From the NCBI GenBank assembly GCA_003255065.1, contig QAOA01002583.1, positions 1 through 64,000 on the forward strand: DNA of 64,000 nucleotides. Direction: 5' to 3'. A program made the position numbers and the translations under genes. Below are positions 1 to 10,743 of this stretch, in pieces. The notes under the pieces were generated by a model. That model had not been told where the DNA came from. It searched no databases and saw only the letters and a program-made list of their open reading frames with translations. Numbering within the stretch: position 1 is the stretch's first letter; the number at the start of each line of letters is the position of its first letter. The DNA is from Cercis canadensis (Eukaryota > Streptophyta > Magnoliopsida > Fabales > Fabaceae).

Positions 1-44
1 CGACCTTAAACTTAATTAATTTGAGGAGCCTCGGCAGCTCATCA
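1..44 (+). repeat. 3' end of an Athila-family LTR (truncated by window edge)
   Basis: The first 44 bases closely match the last bases of the two LTRs at 7217-7260 and 16835-16878, including the GCCTCGGCAGCTCATCA terminus. What follows (cagtgtcaag) is not a primer binding site, so this is either a 3' LTR or a solo LTR rather than a 5' LTR. The rest lies outside the window. Confidence 0.85.
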
Positions 45-590
45 CAGTGTCAAGCGATATTTTTTTAATTTTATTTGGCGTGACAAGCACATCTTTGAAA
101 AGTATATGCTTTTGGAATTTCTTAATTTTTTTGGTAATTATTAGAACTTGAGAATAATTATTTATAAAAATTATTAAGAAAATAAATTAGTAAAATGAAG
201 AAAATTCTTATTCCAAGAGAAAATTCATAAACCAAAATGTAATATAATGTCACTTTAAATATTAATTATATCCCTTTTGTTAGACACACCATGATAATAT
301 GTGTTTTTTTACATGATAGTATGGAGGGGATTTTTTATGTGTGATTGTATGGAGATTCAAATTGTATGGAGATTTTTGATCTAAATAGCAATCTAGTTCA
401 TGTTCTAAGTATTCATATTCTGATTAATCTCTGTTAAGTTATTTATGGGTTTTATAATAACCAGCTCTGAAACAAGTTTTGAATATAAACTGGTTATTTC
501 AAAAATTGTTTTAATATGAAATTCCACATTATAATTGTTTTTATCTCCTATTCACCCCCTCTAGGAGCATACCTACACTCAAGTTTCCTG
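45..590. other. AT-rich non-coding DNA; possible SIRE-like LTR end at 541-590
   Basis: No coding signal is visible. Bases 547-565 (cctattcaccccctctagg) resemble the motif found near the 3' end of many SIRE/Maximus (Ty1/copia) LTRs, and the solo LTRs at 21686 and 34749 end in a similar way. I could not find a start, a TSD or a second LTR, so the assignment is tentative. Confidence 0.35.
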
Positions 591-934
591 ACAGATATGA
601 TGTAATAGTTCGAACATGACTACATAGATACCATCATACCAATATTCCTTAAAAATTACATTAGATATCTTTAAATAATCTTGTTCTTGGTAAGTAGTAT
701 ATATGCATCGGATTACATGGATATTTTTTAGAAGACATCAAAACTAAATCGCAATGTTGTAAATCTGAGCTTAAGCTTTTAGATAAGGTGATCTTAATCT
801 CACATAATCCGATGATCATTTTCATATGCAAACCTAACTAAGGCCAATATTTATGTAATTTTCTTATTCACTAATTGAATGAAACACCCATTGAATGTGT
901 GTTTCACTTGATTGTTAAAAGTTATACAACTTTG

Positions 935-1303
935 GGGAATCTAAGCAACTTGGAAGTCCTTATCATGCGAAAGAATCACCTTGCTGGAACTCTGCCAATT
1001 CATGTTAAGCAAGTTTATTTAGGTTTCATTCATTTGTGTTCCAGCTAAGTTGGTGGATGGTATCAACATTAATGCTCCTATTATTCCATTCATATTCATA
1101 ACACTTAATGTTTTGCAATAGGTTTATGTGAGTTGAAGAAGATTTGTGTACTAGATCTTAGTGATAATGGATTCGAAGGCCCTTTCCCGAAGTGTTTTGG
1201 CAACTTCACATCCCTTTGAGCTCTTGATCTCTCATTGAATAGTCTAAGTGTAGACATACCCACATATGCCATTGCTAGTCTTATATCCCTTGAGTACCTT
1301 TCT
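935..1303 (+). pseudogene. LRR receptor-like protein fragment (pseudogene)
   Basis: Two pieces read as plant extracellular leucine-rich repeats. The first (935-1010) reads GNLSNLEVLIMRKNHLAG. The second (about 1122-1303) includes ELKKICVLDLSDNGFEGPFP, then CFGNFTSL, a stop codon (TGA), then ALDLSLNSLS and SLISLEYLS. The pieces are separated by about 110 bp that ends in a possible splice acceptor (gcaatag), so this may be an exon-intron remnant of an RLP/RLK gene of the class with intron-split LRRs. Such proteins are plasma-membrane receptors in defence or development. Only about four repeats remain; no signal peptide, transmembrane segment or kinase is seen, and there is an in-frame stop. The CACTA element starts 25 bp downstream and the gene does not resume beyond it, so the truncation is older or more complex than that insertion. 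Confidence 0.75.
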
Positions 1304-1689
1304 AACGATGCATGAGTTGAGGAGATCGCACTACAAGAAAAAAGTAGTTATCCAACAGAACAAAATACCGTTGGAAAAGTTCCAACAGAAGAAATTTTGT
1401 TGAAATTCTAACGGTAATTCCAACGAAATTACATTACAGTTGAAATTGTCTAAAAGTTTTTTTTTTTTTTTAAAGAATTCCAACGAAATAGTCCAACGGA
1501 ATATACCGTTGGTAATTTTTTTCTATTTTTTTTTAATTTTTTTTGTTGATTTCAACTGTATTTCCAACCCTAGCCACTCTTCTTTGACTAGATCTTCATA
1601 AATCAGAATCTCAAATCCGTTACTTCTCCTCTCTTCTCTCTTTCTCTGACTCTCCCAAGCTCAAATCCCTAACTTCCTTTTCTCTCCTT

Positions 1690-2496
1690 AGTTCTTACGC
1701 CTTGCCATGGGTGTTGATCGTAGGATTCATGTGGAGTCCATTGGTTCTTTGTATCCATTTTAGGTTGCTAAGATTTTCAAGGTGCTTGTGGAGGTTGAGA
1801 AACCTAGACTATTAATTCTTGGCAAAAAGGTATTGTTATTATTTTGGTGAGAGTGAATTTGAAGTTGTTGAAATTTATGGCTTGGTTAGAAATTGTGATT
1901 AGGGATGGAAAATTATAGTGGATTTGAATTTTGGTATTGTTTCTGTGTATAAAATGAATAGGACTAGCTTTTGATGGATTGATGATTTGTCTAATTGTTT
2001 TTTCAGGGCTAATAGGTTTTAGTGGTTACATCTGCTTGTCATTTTCTTTGGTTTAGCTTTAGTTGTGAGGTTGTGTTATTCGGAAGATTAAGCATGAATT
2101 TTGTGTTATCCTTTTGAAACAACCAAATCAAAGAGAAAATAATTGTGGTTCCAAGTTCTGACTATTTCAATCTCTGCTTGTTGAGTCTCAACTAAATCAG
2201 ATGATTAATTGATTATACTCCCTTTGGTATAAACTTTAAAATAATGCTAAAATATTATGAATATGGTTTTTGGACACTTGGTGTATATACCTGATTCTAG
2301 AGTCATGAACCTGAGAACATTTAGTTGATAGTTTTTTTTTTTTTTGACGGGCCTTAAATGATAGTTGTTCAATGATAGATTATTTTTTTAAGTTTATTTT
2401 ACTTTTTTAATATAGGCCATTGATGATGATTGCAATCAAACGAGACAAATGATCATAGGACTCTTGAATTGGCCTCAAGCAACTTTTGTTTCAAAG
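1690..2496 (+). pseudogene. ETFB: ETFB exon fragments captured in the CACTA element
   Basis: Two exon-like blocks read as the middle of electron-transfer flavoprotein subunit beta, the mitochondrial FAD/AMP-binding partner that passes electrons from acyl-CoA and branched-chain dehydrogenases to ETF-QO. Block one (about 1690-1829) reads MGVDRRIHVE, then VAKIFKVLVEVEKP and LLILGKK, and ends in a GT donor at 1830. Block two (2416-2496) follows an AG acceptor (tatag), reads [12 protein letters not shown] and [12 protein letters not shown], and ends in a GT donor. The AIDDDCNQT segment is a hallmark of the family. Both blocks stay in one reading phase across the 586-bp intron. Block one has an in-frame TAG at 1761-1763, and the N-terminal third and the C-terminus are missing here. 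A further ETFB exon lies at 25698-25923. Identification rests on remembered family motifs; a protein search would settle it. Confidence 0.82.
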
Positions 2497-4020
2497 GTTA
2501 GTCCATCATTCACATATTTGGTTTTAGAATGTCATTGTTCATTAACTTGATGGGTGTTTGCTTAAGTTATGTACCATTGTAGCATAATGTATTCAATAAA
2601 TTCCTTAAGAACTCCATAGCAGTTAATTAGGACCATATGGCCTTTGGAAAAACATTTAAGGTTCATTCTACCATAGACCAGGTGGATAGGCTTAACATCT
2701 AAAGTATGGAGCTCTTATTTGAAATATATGTGTGTATGAAGGATATCTACCATAGGCGTTACTTGCAATGCTAAGGTGAATACTGAGGCTTGAATTATGC
2801 ATGATTCTATTTGGATTTATCAAGAAGGATTTAATGTGAGTAAGCTTCTAGGCTCTATGTTTTCATTTTAAGTAATCACCAAATCTTGGAACTATGGGTT
2901 GCTCAGCCTACTGCTTGGTTTCTTGTCTTATACCTGAGCATGAAAAGAAATCTATGTAATCTTCGTCATCTGGTGCTTGTTATGTTGTTCACAGCATGGT
3001 TTGGAGAAACTCAAAAAATTCTGCCTGATGAATGACTCATGAGGTGACATCCCTATCAAATGTGTGGTAGTGAGATTCATGTTCCATACTTGTTCTTAAG
3101 GAGAAGTTTGTATGAGTTCCTCTGAAGTACATAGGGTTAGCCAAAATTTATTTGGAGCTAGTGTATTTTTGCTGCTTGGATGTTTAGTAAAAAGACTATG
3201 AGTTGTAAGTTGTAACCGATGAACAACAAGAATAAATTTTGAGGGTGAGATGTTTTGTGTGTAGAAGTTATGAGAAATCAATTAAGCATTTGCCACTCCA
3301 TTCTTTGTGGGTGAGGTCTCTTGCTATTAATGTTTTATTGTATTCATTTCATGATGCCTTTGTCATCTCGTGACATTTTACAGAACTTTGCTTCTCGGTG
3401 AAAGACTATTTGGCAGATATAAGACCAATATTCTTCCCTTATGTATTGTTATGAACTATTTGAAGAGAGAAAAACTGACTCACCCTGGAAAGACTAGTCA
3501 TTTAACAAGTATGATGCTTGTTACCTATGATCTTTATCTGGCTGCCTAGATGATTTCCTTGAGCTTTTTTTCTCTTCAATGTTTTCCATGAAACTTATAT
3601 ATAATAGATACATCCTCTTGCCCCTGTTTCTCTCTCAGTTTTCCTGTCAAAAAGTAATTTTGAGTTTTGTCACTATTGCATCTTTGGTATCCAATTGTTA
3701 CCTAAAAGCATGTTACCAACCAAGTTGATAGTTGTGCGTATTATCTTGGACTAACTTCTTTATTTTATTTTATTGCTCATATAAGATGTAGGTCATTTGC
3801 TAGGTTTGAAATTATGATATGGAATATTATCTCTCAATGAGAGTGACTTAGCTATTTCATTGGAGAATTTCTTTATTGTTCAGTAAGTAGTGATAAACTT
3901 GGTGTAATTATTTGAGATTTAAACTTTTGTACTCAGTACATTATTAACTTATAAGAATTACTTAATAAATTGGGTATTTGTGTTATAGAAATTATTTAAT
4001 AAAAATGATATTTGTAAATG
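2497..4020 (+). other. CACTA interior without recognisable coding sequence
   Basis: This is AT-rich sequence between the last captured exon and the right subterminal repeats. It may be captured ETFB intron sequence; I see no further exon. From about 3893 it becomes homologous to 27171 onwards. Confidence 0.5.
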
Positions 4021-4381
4021 GTATGTTTTGAATTTTAACAAATATTATTTGGGAATTTACAAAAAAAAAAAAATTGAAGAAAATTCCAACAGAAATTCCA
4101 TTCAGCTGGAATTTCAAAAACAAAAACAAAAAATAATTTTCAATTTTTTTAAAAAAAATATATTTTATATTTTTTTAAATAATTTTTTTAAAATATAAGA
4201 AAAATTCCATTCAGTTGGATTTTTTTTTTTTTCAAAAACGCATTACAATAGTCAAATTTCGTTGGAATTTTGCAATTCCAATGACCACTTTTTCAATGAC
4301 CCAAATTCCGTTAGAATTTTCGTTGGAATTCAAAATTCCAACGGAAAAATTCTGTTGGAATTCAGGAATTTTCTTGTAGTG

Positions 4382-4728
4382 TCGGTGGGCTGTCTTGGGT
4401 TCATGTGGGAGTCTTGTGGGTGAAGGAGTGATCTCTTAAACTGTTGTGATATCTCTGGATTGGCCTATAGTGTTGATGGTGTTCGACACATAATCGTGCA
4501 AAGGTTTTTGTGTTTTGGAGAATAGGATTCCCACGGATGGTGCCAAATGCAATCCCTATGTTGAGGAGGTACTAATTATGAGGTTGAATGGTGAGGTTGG
4601 TCATTGGGTGTGAGGTCGGGTTGTTGATTCGTAATCAGATATGCAAAAGAGGACATGAGAGCTAAAGGTTGGGTTGGTAATACTCAGACTCTGATGGTCA
4701 AGTTAGATCGAGACTGAGCTAAAGGGAT
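4382..4728 (+). other. Spacer between two CACTA elements, unrecognised
   Basis: This unique-looking stretch of about 350 bp is repeated at 27633-27978 with many small differences. It has no convincing coding sequence. It contains a phrase like cccacggatggtgccaaatg that looks like a dispersed plant repeat, but I cannot name it. Confidence 0.5.
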
Positions 4729-5527
4729 CACTACAAGAAAAATGGCTTTTTCTCACAGAACAAATCCGTGAGAAAAAGGTGGAAATGCCGTGAGAAAGGC
4801 CATTCTCACAGATGTCGGACAGCGAGAAAAAGTGGCGCGACAAATTGAATTTGTCACACAAAATATTGTATGTGAGAAATTTCTCATTGAATTATTCTGT
4901 GAGAAATTCACGCAGAGTCTCATGACAAAGTCATGATTTTTCACACGGATAAGGTCTGTGAGAAAAATTTGTCACGAACTTTGTCCGTGATAAAGTCCGT
5001 GACAAGTTACAAAAAAAATGATTTTTTATTTTTAATTTTCTCAAGGACATTTCTTTGAGAAATTCCATGAGAAATGCCAAGATCAGTAACCCCACCCCCC
5101 CCCAAAAAAAAGTTTTTCTACTAACCCAAAACCTACATAACACATTAACCAATAACAACACAAGCAAAACAACAATATCAATAGTAGCAGAGCAGAATGC
5201 AATCAAATTTTATACATATTGAATAATTTATACAAAAGAATCTATAAAAAGGATAATATAAAAAAAAACATATACAAAAAAAAATGTTTACATATCTCTA
5301 GGCCCTACTAAAGTTCCAAAATCGTGTGCTTTTAGGGCCAAATAGAAAATGCAGCGTCAAGAGTAGTGATATGAACTTGAGTTTTGTAACACAAAAACCC
5401 AACACATTAGTAGACTGAAAACATAAAATATCTAAAAGGATAACATAGAAGGAAATGCAACTATGTAATTAATAATACATAAGAACTAATGAAATATTAA
5501 TAGGACCTGTGTAATATCAATCGCTTT

Positions 5528-5829
5528 CTAGTACATAATCACTAGGGGATCTTTCTGGGTTTTGTCATCATTGCTATGATATTCATCTTCTTCCTCTTCC
5601 TCACCATTTTCTCCTATCTCATCATTTACAACAGTGACAATGACTGGATTCACCCTAGTAACAACTTCATCTGTAGCAGTTGAAATCATATCTATCAAAT
5701 TTGTCTGTGTCTAATCATCATCAACAATTAACATCAGTGAGAGATGTAATTCGTCTTGGTAGGGATCCTCTAGGGCATCAATTGTGTGTTTGGCCTTCAT
5801 TTTAATGACATGTAACCATCCTCACTTAT
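5528..5829 (-). pseudogene. CACTA transposase C-terminal remnant, copy A
   Basis: On the minus strand this reads the acidic C-terminal tail of an En/Spm-type transposase-associated protein. It is the counterpart of the open stretch at 28779-29075, ending in a TAG at 5528-5530. The tail contains an Asp/Glu-rich run. Copy A has an extra in-frame stop where copy B has Trp in the motif DDWTQT (near 5711-5719). The upstream part of the same reading region continues after the Athila at 16879. Dead as a gene. Confidence 0.7.
5825..5829 (+). repeat. Athila target-site duplication, left (CTTAT)
   Basis: Five bases directly before the 5' LTR. The right copy at 16879-16883 is CTTGT, and the unoccupied paralogous site at 29075-29079 is CTTGT, so the left copy has one later substitution. 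Confidence 0.88.
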
Positions 5830-7260
5830 TGATGAACACACTTTTTATACAGTAGTTAACCCTCATATTTAGCTTCTTCAACCTCTTTTGGTCTTATTTG
5901 ATTGGGCTTGGGCCTCATTTCATGAGTTTGGATCCAGTTGTGCCTAATTGCATTTTTCAGCAATACTGAGCATTTTATGCTGTCTCTGTATTTCATGCAT
6001 ATCTTTAGTTCTGCCTGTCTAAAAATTTCGATTCATACCTTGTAGGAAAGATGAGAGAATTATCTACAACTTTCATTCAGGGCTCCAAAGCCAATTCGGA
6101 AGTCCAAAAGGTTATATTCAGCCTGGAAGCCAGACAAGACATGCTGTCGCAGGATCCTGACCCACATTCAGTGTTTGGACTATAACTTGAGATTTAGGTG
6201 TCGTATGGACTTAAACCTTGTCCCATTGGAAAGCTAACACACAGATATTCAATTGTTATGAAGACTAGTTCACCAGATTGTATATTTTAGATTGTCTTAT
6301 TTCCTGTCGAAGTTGGCTGATGGTTCCAGAAACCTGTTGGCACTTAAATGGGCCTAACTTCTTCATGACAAGTCCAATTGAGCCCAAACCAAAGCCTAAT
6401 GAAAGCTAAGGCCCATGGGAACAAGTGTGCCCTAAGGGCAGTTTGGGTGTGCATGTATTTTTAGAGGTCTATATCTTCAGAAAGAGGCAGCCAAAAATTG
6501 TATTAGACACTTAGGATATTTTTAGACAGTTTTTCTTGTTTTCTTAGTTTCTAAGTTTTCTCTCTAGATATTTTGTAAACTTGGTTCCTCTTGTTCATGG
6601 AGGGCTGAATACTCAAATCAATCCAGGTTTTGGCTATTCTGATTATTAATTCTGAGATTATGCTTTGATTGTTATTCATTTAGTGGTTAATATATTTCTT
6701 TGCTTCCTCTAAAATATTCTGTTTGAATTGCTTAAATTCGGATTTGGATTTTCATGTGTTGATTGCTTAATTACATGTGATAAAAGAGGAAATTAAAGGT
6801 TGATTAATGTTTCTAAGCTTTTGGACGGATTAATTACCCTTGGCTGGATTCTGGACTTAGGTTAAACTGGATTTGAATGAGTGCTTAATTCATTTAGACT
6901 TAGTTGATCCGAATTCTGGTTGCTTAACCAGTGGATATCCATAGAGCACTAAGAGGCTTTTTGATGTGTTTTAAAGGCCAAAAACTAGGTTAATAATTGA
7001 ATGAATTCTCTGAAATCAAGGATGGATTAAAATCAGAATCAGTTAGACTTGGATTGGTTGTTTTCCTTAAGGTTTATCACTTTTAATCAATTTCTGTTAA
7101 TCACTTCTACAAAACAAACCCCCATGTTTACATGTTCCTAAATCTGATTCACTACTTAGAGTAATCCCTTGGTTCGACTTAGGGTTGCCTTATGCTACAA
7201 GTAGCTTTGGTAAACCGACCTTAAACTTTCACTAATTTGAGCAGCCTCGGCAGCTCATCA
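5830..7260 (+). repeat. 5' LTR of the Athila element
   Basis: This 1431-bp LTR begins TGATGAACAC and ends CAGCTCATCA, matching 15454-16878 along its whole length. The first half is visibly more diverged between the two LTRs than the second half. Candidate promoter-like sequence is ctatatct around 6469; this is weak. Confidence 0.95.
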
Positions 7261-7265
7261 AATTT

Positions 7266-7282
7266 TGGCACCATTCCTGAGG
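7266..7282 (+). promoter_or_regulatory. Primer binding site, decayed tRNA-Asp type
   Basis: TGGCACCATTCCTGAGG starts 6 bp after the 5' LTR. It agrees at 12 of 17 positions with the complement of the 3' end of plant tRNA-Asp that Athila elements use. Three of the five mismatches are G to A and one is C to T, as expected from deamination of methylated DNA. Confidence 0.8.
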
Positions 7283-7876
7283 ATTATTCTAGTTTTGAAT
7301 CATTATTATTAGTAGTGAAACTAACCTTTAACTTCCCCCTGATTCACCTTGCTTGTGTGTGTGTTTGTGTTCTTTTTACGATTTAGGCCACTTTTCCATA
7401 ACTTTTTGGCTAATTTTCTATTATGTGTGAGGCCAGTGGCCATTGTTTTTCTTGCTTTGAGGTTTCCCTAGATGCTTTAGGTTGTCTTTATGTGAATTCT
7501 GGTCATTTGGATCATTTCCCCCTTATTTTCCCCTTAATTTTGGCTTGATTTAGTGATTTCTACGTGTACTGTTCCAGCCAAACTTTTGTGCTCCGATTGA
7601 CCTGAAGCTTGGTCAGTTGAAGAAAAATGGGCTAACAATCCATAGTCACAGAGTCTGCATTTTTAAGCCAAATTCCACTGTTTTGACCACTTTTTCAATT
7701 TTTTAATATTTTTTTATTTGATTTTTGAGTCCCATTTTCATCCAGCTTTCATGCTATGGTGGTAGAAATTTTTTTTAAAATATTTAGATACCTTTTATAG
7801 TGCTATTTTGGTGTGTTTTTGCCTTTATTTTGTGCTTTTGGTTTGTTTCTATTTTAGTCAAATTCTGTCATTTTTG

Positions 7877-7953
7877 TGTGTTTTCGTGTATTGTGGTGTG
7901 TTTAGGAATTTAGCCACTGATATGCATGGTGTATGATTAGGTCTTCTCCTTTT
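7877..7953 (+). repeat. 77-bp direct repeat, left copy
   Basis: It starts tgtgttttcgtgtattgtgg and ends cttctcctttt. It is repeated at 8290-8366 with only about four differences. The repeat is ordinary leader sequence, duplicated on both sides of the array insert. Confidence 0.95.
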
Positions 7954-7960
7954 GGTTAAA

Positions 7961-8289
7961 TTCGGGTATAGTGTCTAATGTTTATGGTTTAGGGTTATAG
8001 CTTAAGGGTTTAGGATTTTGGTATTAAGGGTAAGCATCTATGGTTGAGCTTAGGGATCTAGGGTTTAGGGATAAGGTTACGGTTTAGGATTTATAGATTA
8101 GGGTTAAGCATCTAATGTTTAGGTTAAGGGTCTAGGGTTTTGAGTTAAAGATCTAGGTTTTAGGGTTAATGGTTTAAGGTTTAGGGTTATATATAGGGTT
8201 TATGATTTATAGTTTATCATTTAGGGTTAAGGCTATGGTTTACAATTTAGAGGTTAGTGCTAAGCATCTAGGTTTTAGGTTAAGATTTA
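7961..8289 (+). repeat. TTTAGGG-type array piece inside the Athila leader
   Basis: This is about 330 bp of degenerate TTTAGGG repeat. It aligns nearly base for base with 32477-32805 of array copy B, including unusual words such as gggtatagtgtctaatg, ttatatatagggtttatg and acaatttagaggttagtgc. Bases 7954-7960 are not part of that match and look like filler. Confidence 0.93.
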
Positions 8290-8366
8290 TGTGTTTTCGT
8301 GTATTGTGGTGTGTTTAGGAATTTAGCCACTGATATTCATGGTGTATGACTAAGTCTTCTCCTTTT
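8290..8366 (+). repeat. 77-bp direct repeat, right copy
   Basis: Second copy of 7877-7953, directly after the array insert. Leader sequence and then gag continue from here. Confidence 0.95.
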
Positions 8367-8402
8367 TAATTACTTGAAGTAGACCCTGAAATAGAGAGAA
8401 CC

Positions 8403-8540
8403 TTGCATACACTTGTTAAAGCACATAGAACAGCTGATAATACAGAACCGACTATGGCTGAAAATAGGCCTCCTATTGTTATTCCTGTTGCTGACCCTGT
8501 TGATAATACTAATAGAGCTGATAATGCTAATAGGGCTGGA

Positions 8541-8592
<52 letters not shown>

Positions 8593-9917
8593 TGCAAGCT
8601 AGAGATAGAACTCTTAAGGAATTGGCTACCCCTGATGTTGCTTATCAACCTTTAGGGATCCAATATCTTGAAATTGATACTGTTTTTGAATTGAAATCTG
8701 GATTGGTACACTTGCTGCCAAAGTTTCATGGTCTTGCAGGTGAAGATCCTTATAAACATCTAAAAGAATTCCATCTTGTTTGTTCCACAATGAGGCCACA
8801 AGGAATCTCTGAAGAGCATATCAAGTTGACAGCATTCCCTTTCTCCCTTGCTGATGCAGCTAAGGATTGACTCTTTTACTTATCACAAGGTTCGGTCAGA
8901 AATTGGAGTGACATGAAAAAACTGTTCTTGGCAAAGTTCTTCCCTGCATCCAGAACTGCTGTAATTTGAAAAGATATTTATAGCATAAGGCAACTGCCAG
9001 GGGAGACACTGCATGAATACTGGGAAAGATTTACCAAGCTGTGCTCAAGTTGTCTTCACCATCAAATAAATGATCAGCTTTTGATACAATATTTCTATGA
9101 GGGCTTGTCACCTCCGGACAAGAGTAACATTGATTCTGCGAGTGGAGGAGCATTAGTGGATAAAACACTAGCTGCTGCCAGAGCTTTGATTTCCAATATG
9201 GCCGAAAATTCCCAGCAGTTTGGTGCTAGGATGATTCCTTCCACTAGGGGAGTCAATGAAGTTTGTGTATCACTGGCTGATCAACAAAGAATGGAGCACA
9301 GACTTGATGAATTGACATACTTGGTGAGGCAGTTGGCAGTGTGGCAACAAGTATCTACACCTCAATCTGCAAGCTTGTGTGGCATTTGCGCTTGTCCTTC
9401 TCATCCCACAGATGCATGCCCTATAGTTCAAGATAGTGATTCTGGATATCAGGATCCCTTTGTAGCTGCAACAGGTGTTTTTCTTGGTAGACCCCAATAC
9501 CAACCACAGCAGCAGCCTAGATATGATCCATACTCCAACACTTATAACCCTGGTTGGAGAGATCATCCAAATTTTAAATATGGCAATGCTGCAGCACCAC
9601 AACAACAGTCTTCCCAACAACAGCCACAACAGCAGTATAGGCAACCATTCCAACAACAGAACCAATTTTAACCAGCTAGGCAGAGCCAGTTTCTACCAAA
9701 CAGGCCACCCTTCCAGCAGCAGTCTATGTAGCCAGTCGGCCCGTCAACATCTAAAACTTAGCCTTCATTGGAAGATTTGGTGAAGCAGATGACCACCAGT
9801 AATATTCAGTTCCAACAGAGGGTAGACTCCATCATGCAGAATCTGGAAACTCAAATTGGGCAATTGGCATCATCAGTGAGTCAGTTGCAGTCCAAGGGTT
9901 CTGGCCAACTTCCTTGA
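8403..9917 (+). pseudogene. gag: Athila gag (decayed)
   Basis: This encodes the capsid/nucleocapsid polyprotein region that would package element RNA in cytoplasmic particles. One frame runs from 8403 through the whole region. The N-terminal part (8403-8870) carries an Asn run from an AAT microsatellite and then the start of the retrotransposon gag domain (LLPKFHGLAGEDPYKHLKEF). Stops follow at 8868-8870 and 8967-8969, between which the domain continues. The 9081-9671 stretch completes the gag domain (YFYEGLSPPDKSNIDSASGG). It then shows a zinc knuckle, CGICACPSHPTDAC, which fits CX2CX4HX4C with all four ligands present, and a Gln/Pro/Tyr-rich tail. More stops occur at 9669, 9729 and 9915. 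The start is uncertain, because 8403 is simply the first Met in the open stretch. Non-functional. Confidence 0.9.
8541..8592 (+). repeat. (AAT)n microsatellite inside gag
   Basis: About 17 AAT triplets, in frame as a poly-Asn tract in gag. An expansion here keeps the reading frame. Confidence 0.97.
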
Positions 9918-9947
9918 CAGACAATTTCCAATCCAAGTGGGAAGAAT

Positions 9948-10743
9948 GTGAGTGCTATCACGCTGAGATCTAGAAAAACCTTGCAAGTCCTAGCCGAGCC
10001 TCAACCTGTAAGCGAGCCCCAACCAGCAGAGAAAATAGTTTCTGAGCCAATCACCCTTGCACCTCTGAGCAAGACACTTGCAGTGCCTCTTCCATTTCCA
10101 CAGAGAGCCACTATGTCCAAAAAGGCAGATGATGCTGAGAATGATAAAGAGCTTCTGGAAATTTTCAAGAAAGTGGAAGTTAACATTCCCTTGCTGGATG
10201 CTATTAAACCGATTCCTAAATATGCCAAATTTCTCAAGGAATTATGCACCCAGAGGAGGCGTCTGAAGGGCAATTAGCAAATTAGCATGAGTCAGAGTGT
10301 CTTAGCCCTTATTCAGCCTCTGCCCTAGAAATGCAAGGATCCAAGAACTTTCACAATTCCATATGTTATAGGAAATTTCAAGTTTGAGTATGTCATGCTA
10401 GATCTAGGTGCTTCTATAAATGTCATGCCTATGTCTGTTTTAGTTCCCTCGGGCTTGGACCCTTGAGTGCCACAGGAGTTGTGATTCAGTTAGCAAACAG
10501 GAGCAGTGCATATCCAGCTGGATTGATTGAAGATGTGTTGGTTCAAGTTGATGAGCTGATCTTCCCTACATATTTCTACATTCTGGAGATGGAGGGACAG
10601 TCACAATCCAGCTAGGCTCCACTCATTCTGGGTAGACCATTCCTCAAGACGGCACGAACCAAGATTGATGTGTATGCGGGAACTCTATCCATGGAGTTTG
10701 GAGATTCTGTTGTGCAGTTCAATATTTTTGATGCTATGAAGCA
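9948..10743 (+). pseudogene. Athila gag-pol linker and aspartic protease (decayed)
   Basis: The linker at 9948-10277 is open and in the same frame as gag (ITLRSRKTL, then a Glu/Pro-rich stretch, then FKKVEVNIPLLDAIKPIPKY, typical upstream of Athila protease). After two stops the retropepsin core appears: MLDLGASINVMP with the catalytic Asp codon at 10401-10403 and the DLGAS form normal for this lineage. Near 10440-10470 the reading moves to another frame, where the second half of the protease continues (VVIQLANRSSAYPAG, APLILGRPFLKTARTKIDV, the flap and C-terminal part) with a further stop near 10612. The enzyme would cleave the polyprotein; this copy cannot be made in full. Confidence 0.85.

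Larger units (their letters stand above)
1329..4381 (+). mobile_element. CACTA (En/Spm) element with captured ETFB exons, TSD TCG
   Basis: The left end is CACTACAAGAAAA at 1329 and the right end is TTTTCTTGTAGTG ending at 4381, a 13-bp terminal inverted repeat. It is flanked by the 3-bp duplication TCG (1326-1328 and 4382-4384), the size expected for CACTA elements. Both subterminal zones (1350-1520 and 4080-4375) are packed with variants of TTCCAACAGAA and its complement CCGTTGGAA, the kind of repeated transposase-binding sites typical of the superfamily. No transposase is visible inside, so it is non-autonomous. It carries host gene exons (1690-2496), making it a Pack-CACTA candidate. The right 0.5 kb recurs at 27171-27632. 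Confidence 0.9.
4729..5829 (-). mobile_element. Second CACTA-type element, one terminus plus transposase 3' region (copy A)
   Basis: It begins with CACTACAAGAAAAATGGC at 4729, sharing 13 bases with the first element's terminus but with a different subterminal repeat: GTGAGAAA / TTTCTCAC motifs recur many times between 4750 and 5070. The transposase remnant points toward this end on the minus strand. The other terminus is not in the window: the element is interrupted at 5829 by the Athila, resumes at 16879 and is replaced by array sequence at about 17275. The element start and its flank are repeated in copy B at 27979. Confidence 0.8.
7283..8402 (+). other. Athila leader (untranslated) with array insert
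   Basis: This is the non-coding leader between PBS and gag. Bases 7283-7876 are ordinary T-rich leader. Bases 7877-8366 hold a 77-bp direct repeat that brackets TTTAGGG-type array sequence (separate entries). Confidence 0.85.

Noticed and set aside
4753..5206. Minus-strand open stretches in the CACTA subterminal region (also 27981-28413)
   Set aside because: They are readings of GTGAGAAA repeats and the C tract, and have no protein-like features.
8370..8655. Open stretches on both strands with long Ile or Asn runs
   Set aside because: Only the Asn-run frame on + is the gag frame; the Ile-run frames are other readings of the AAT microsatellite.
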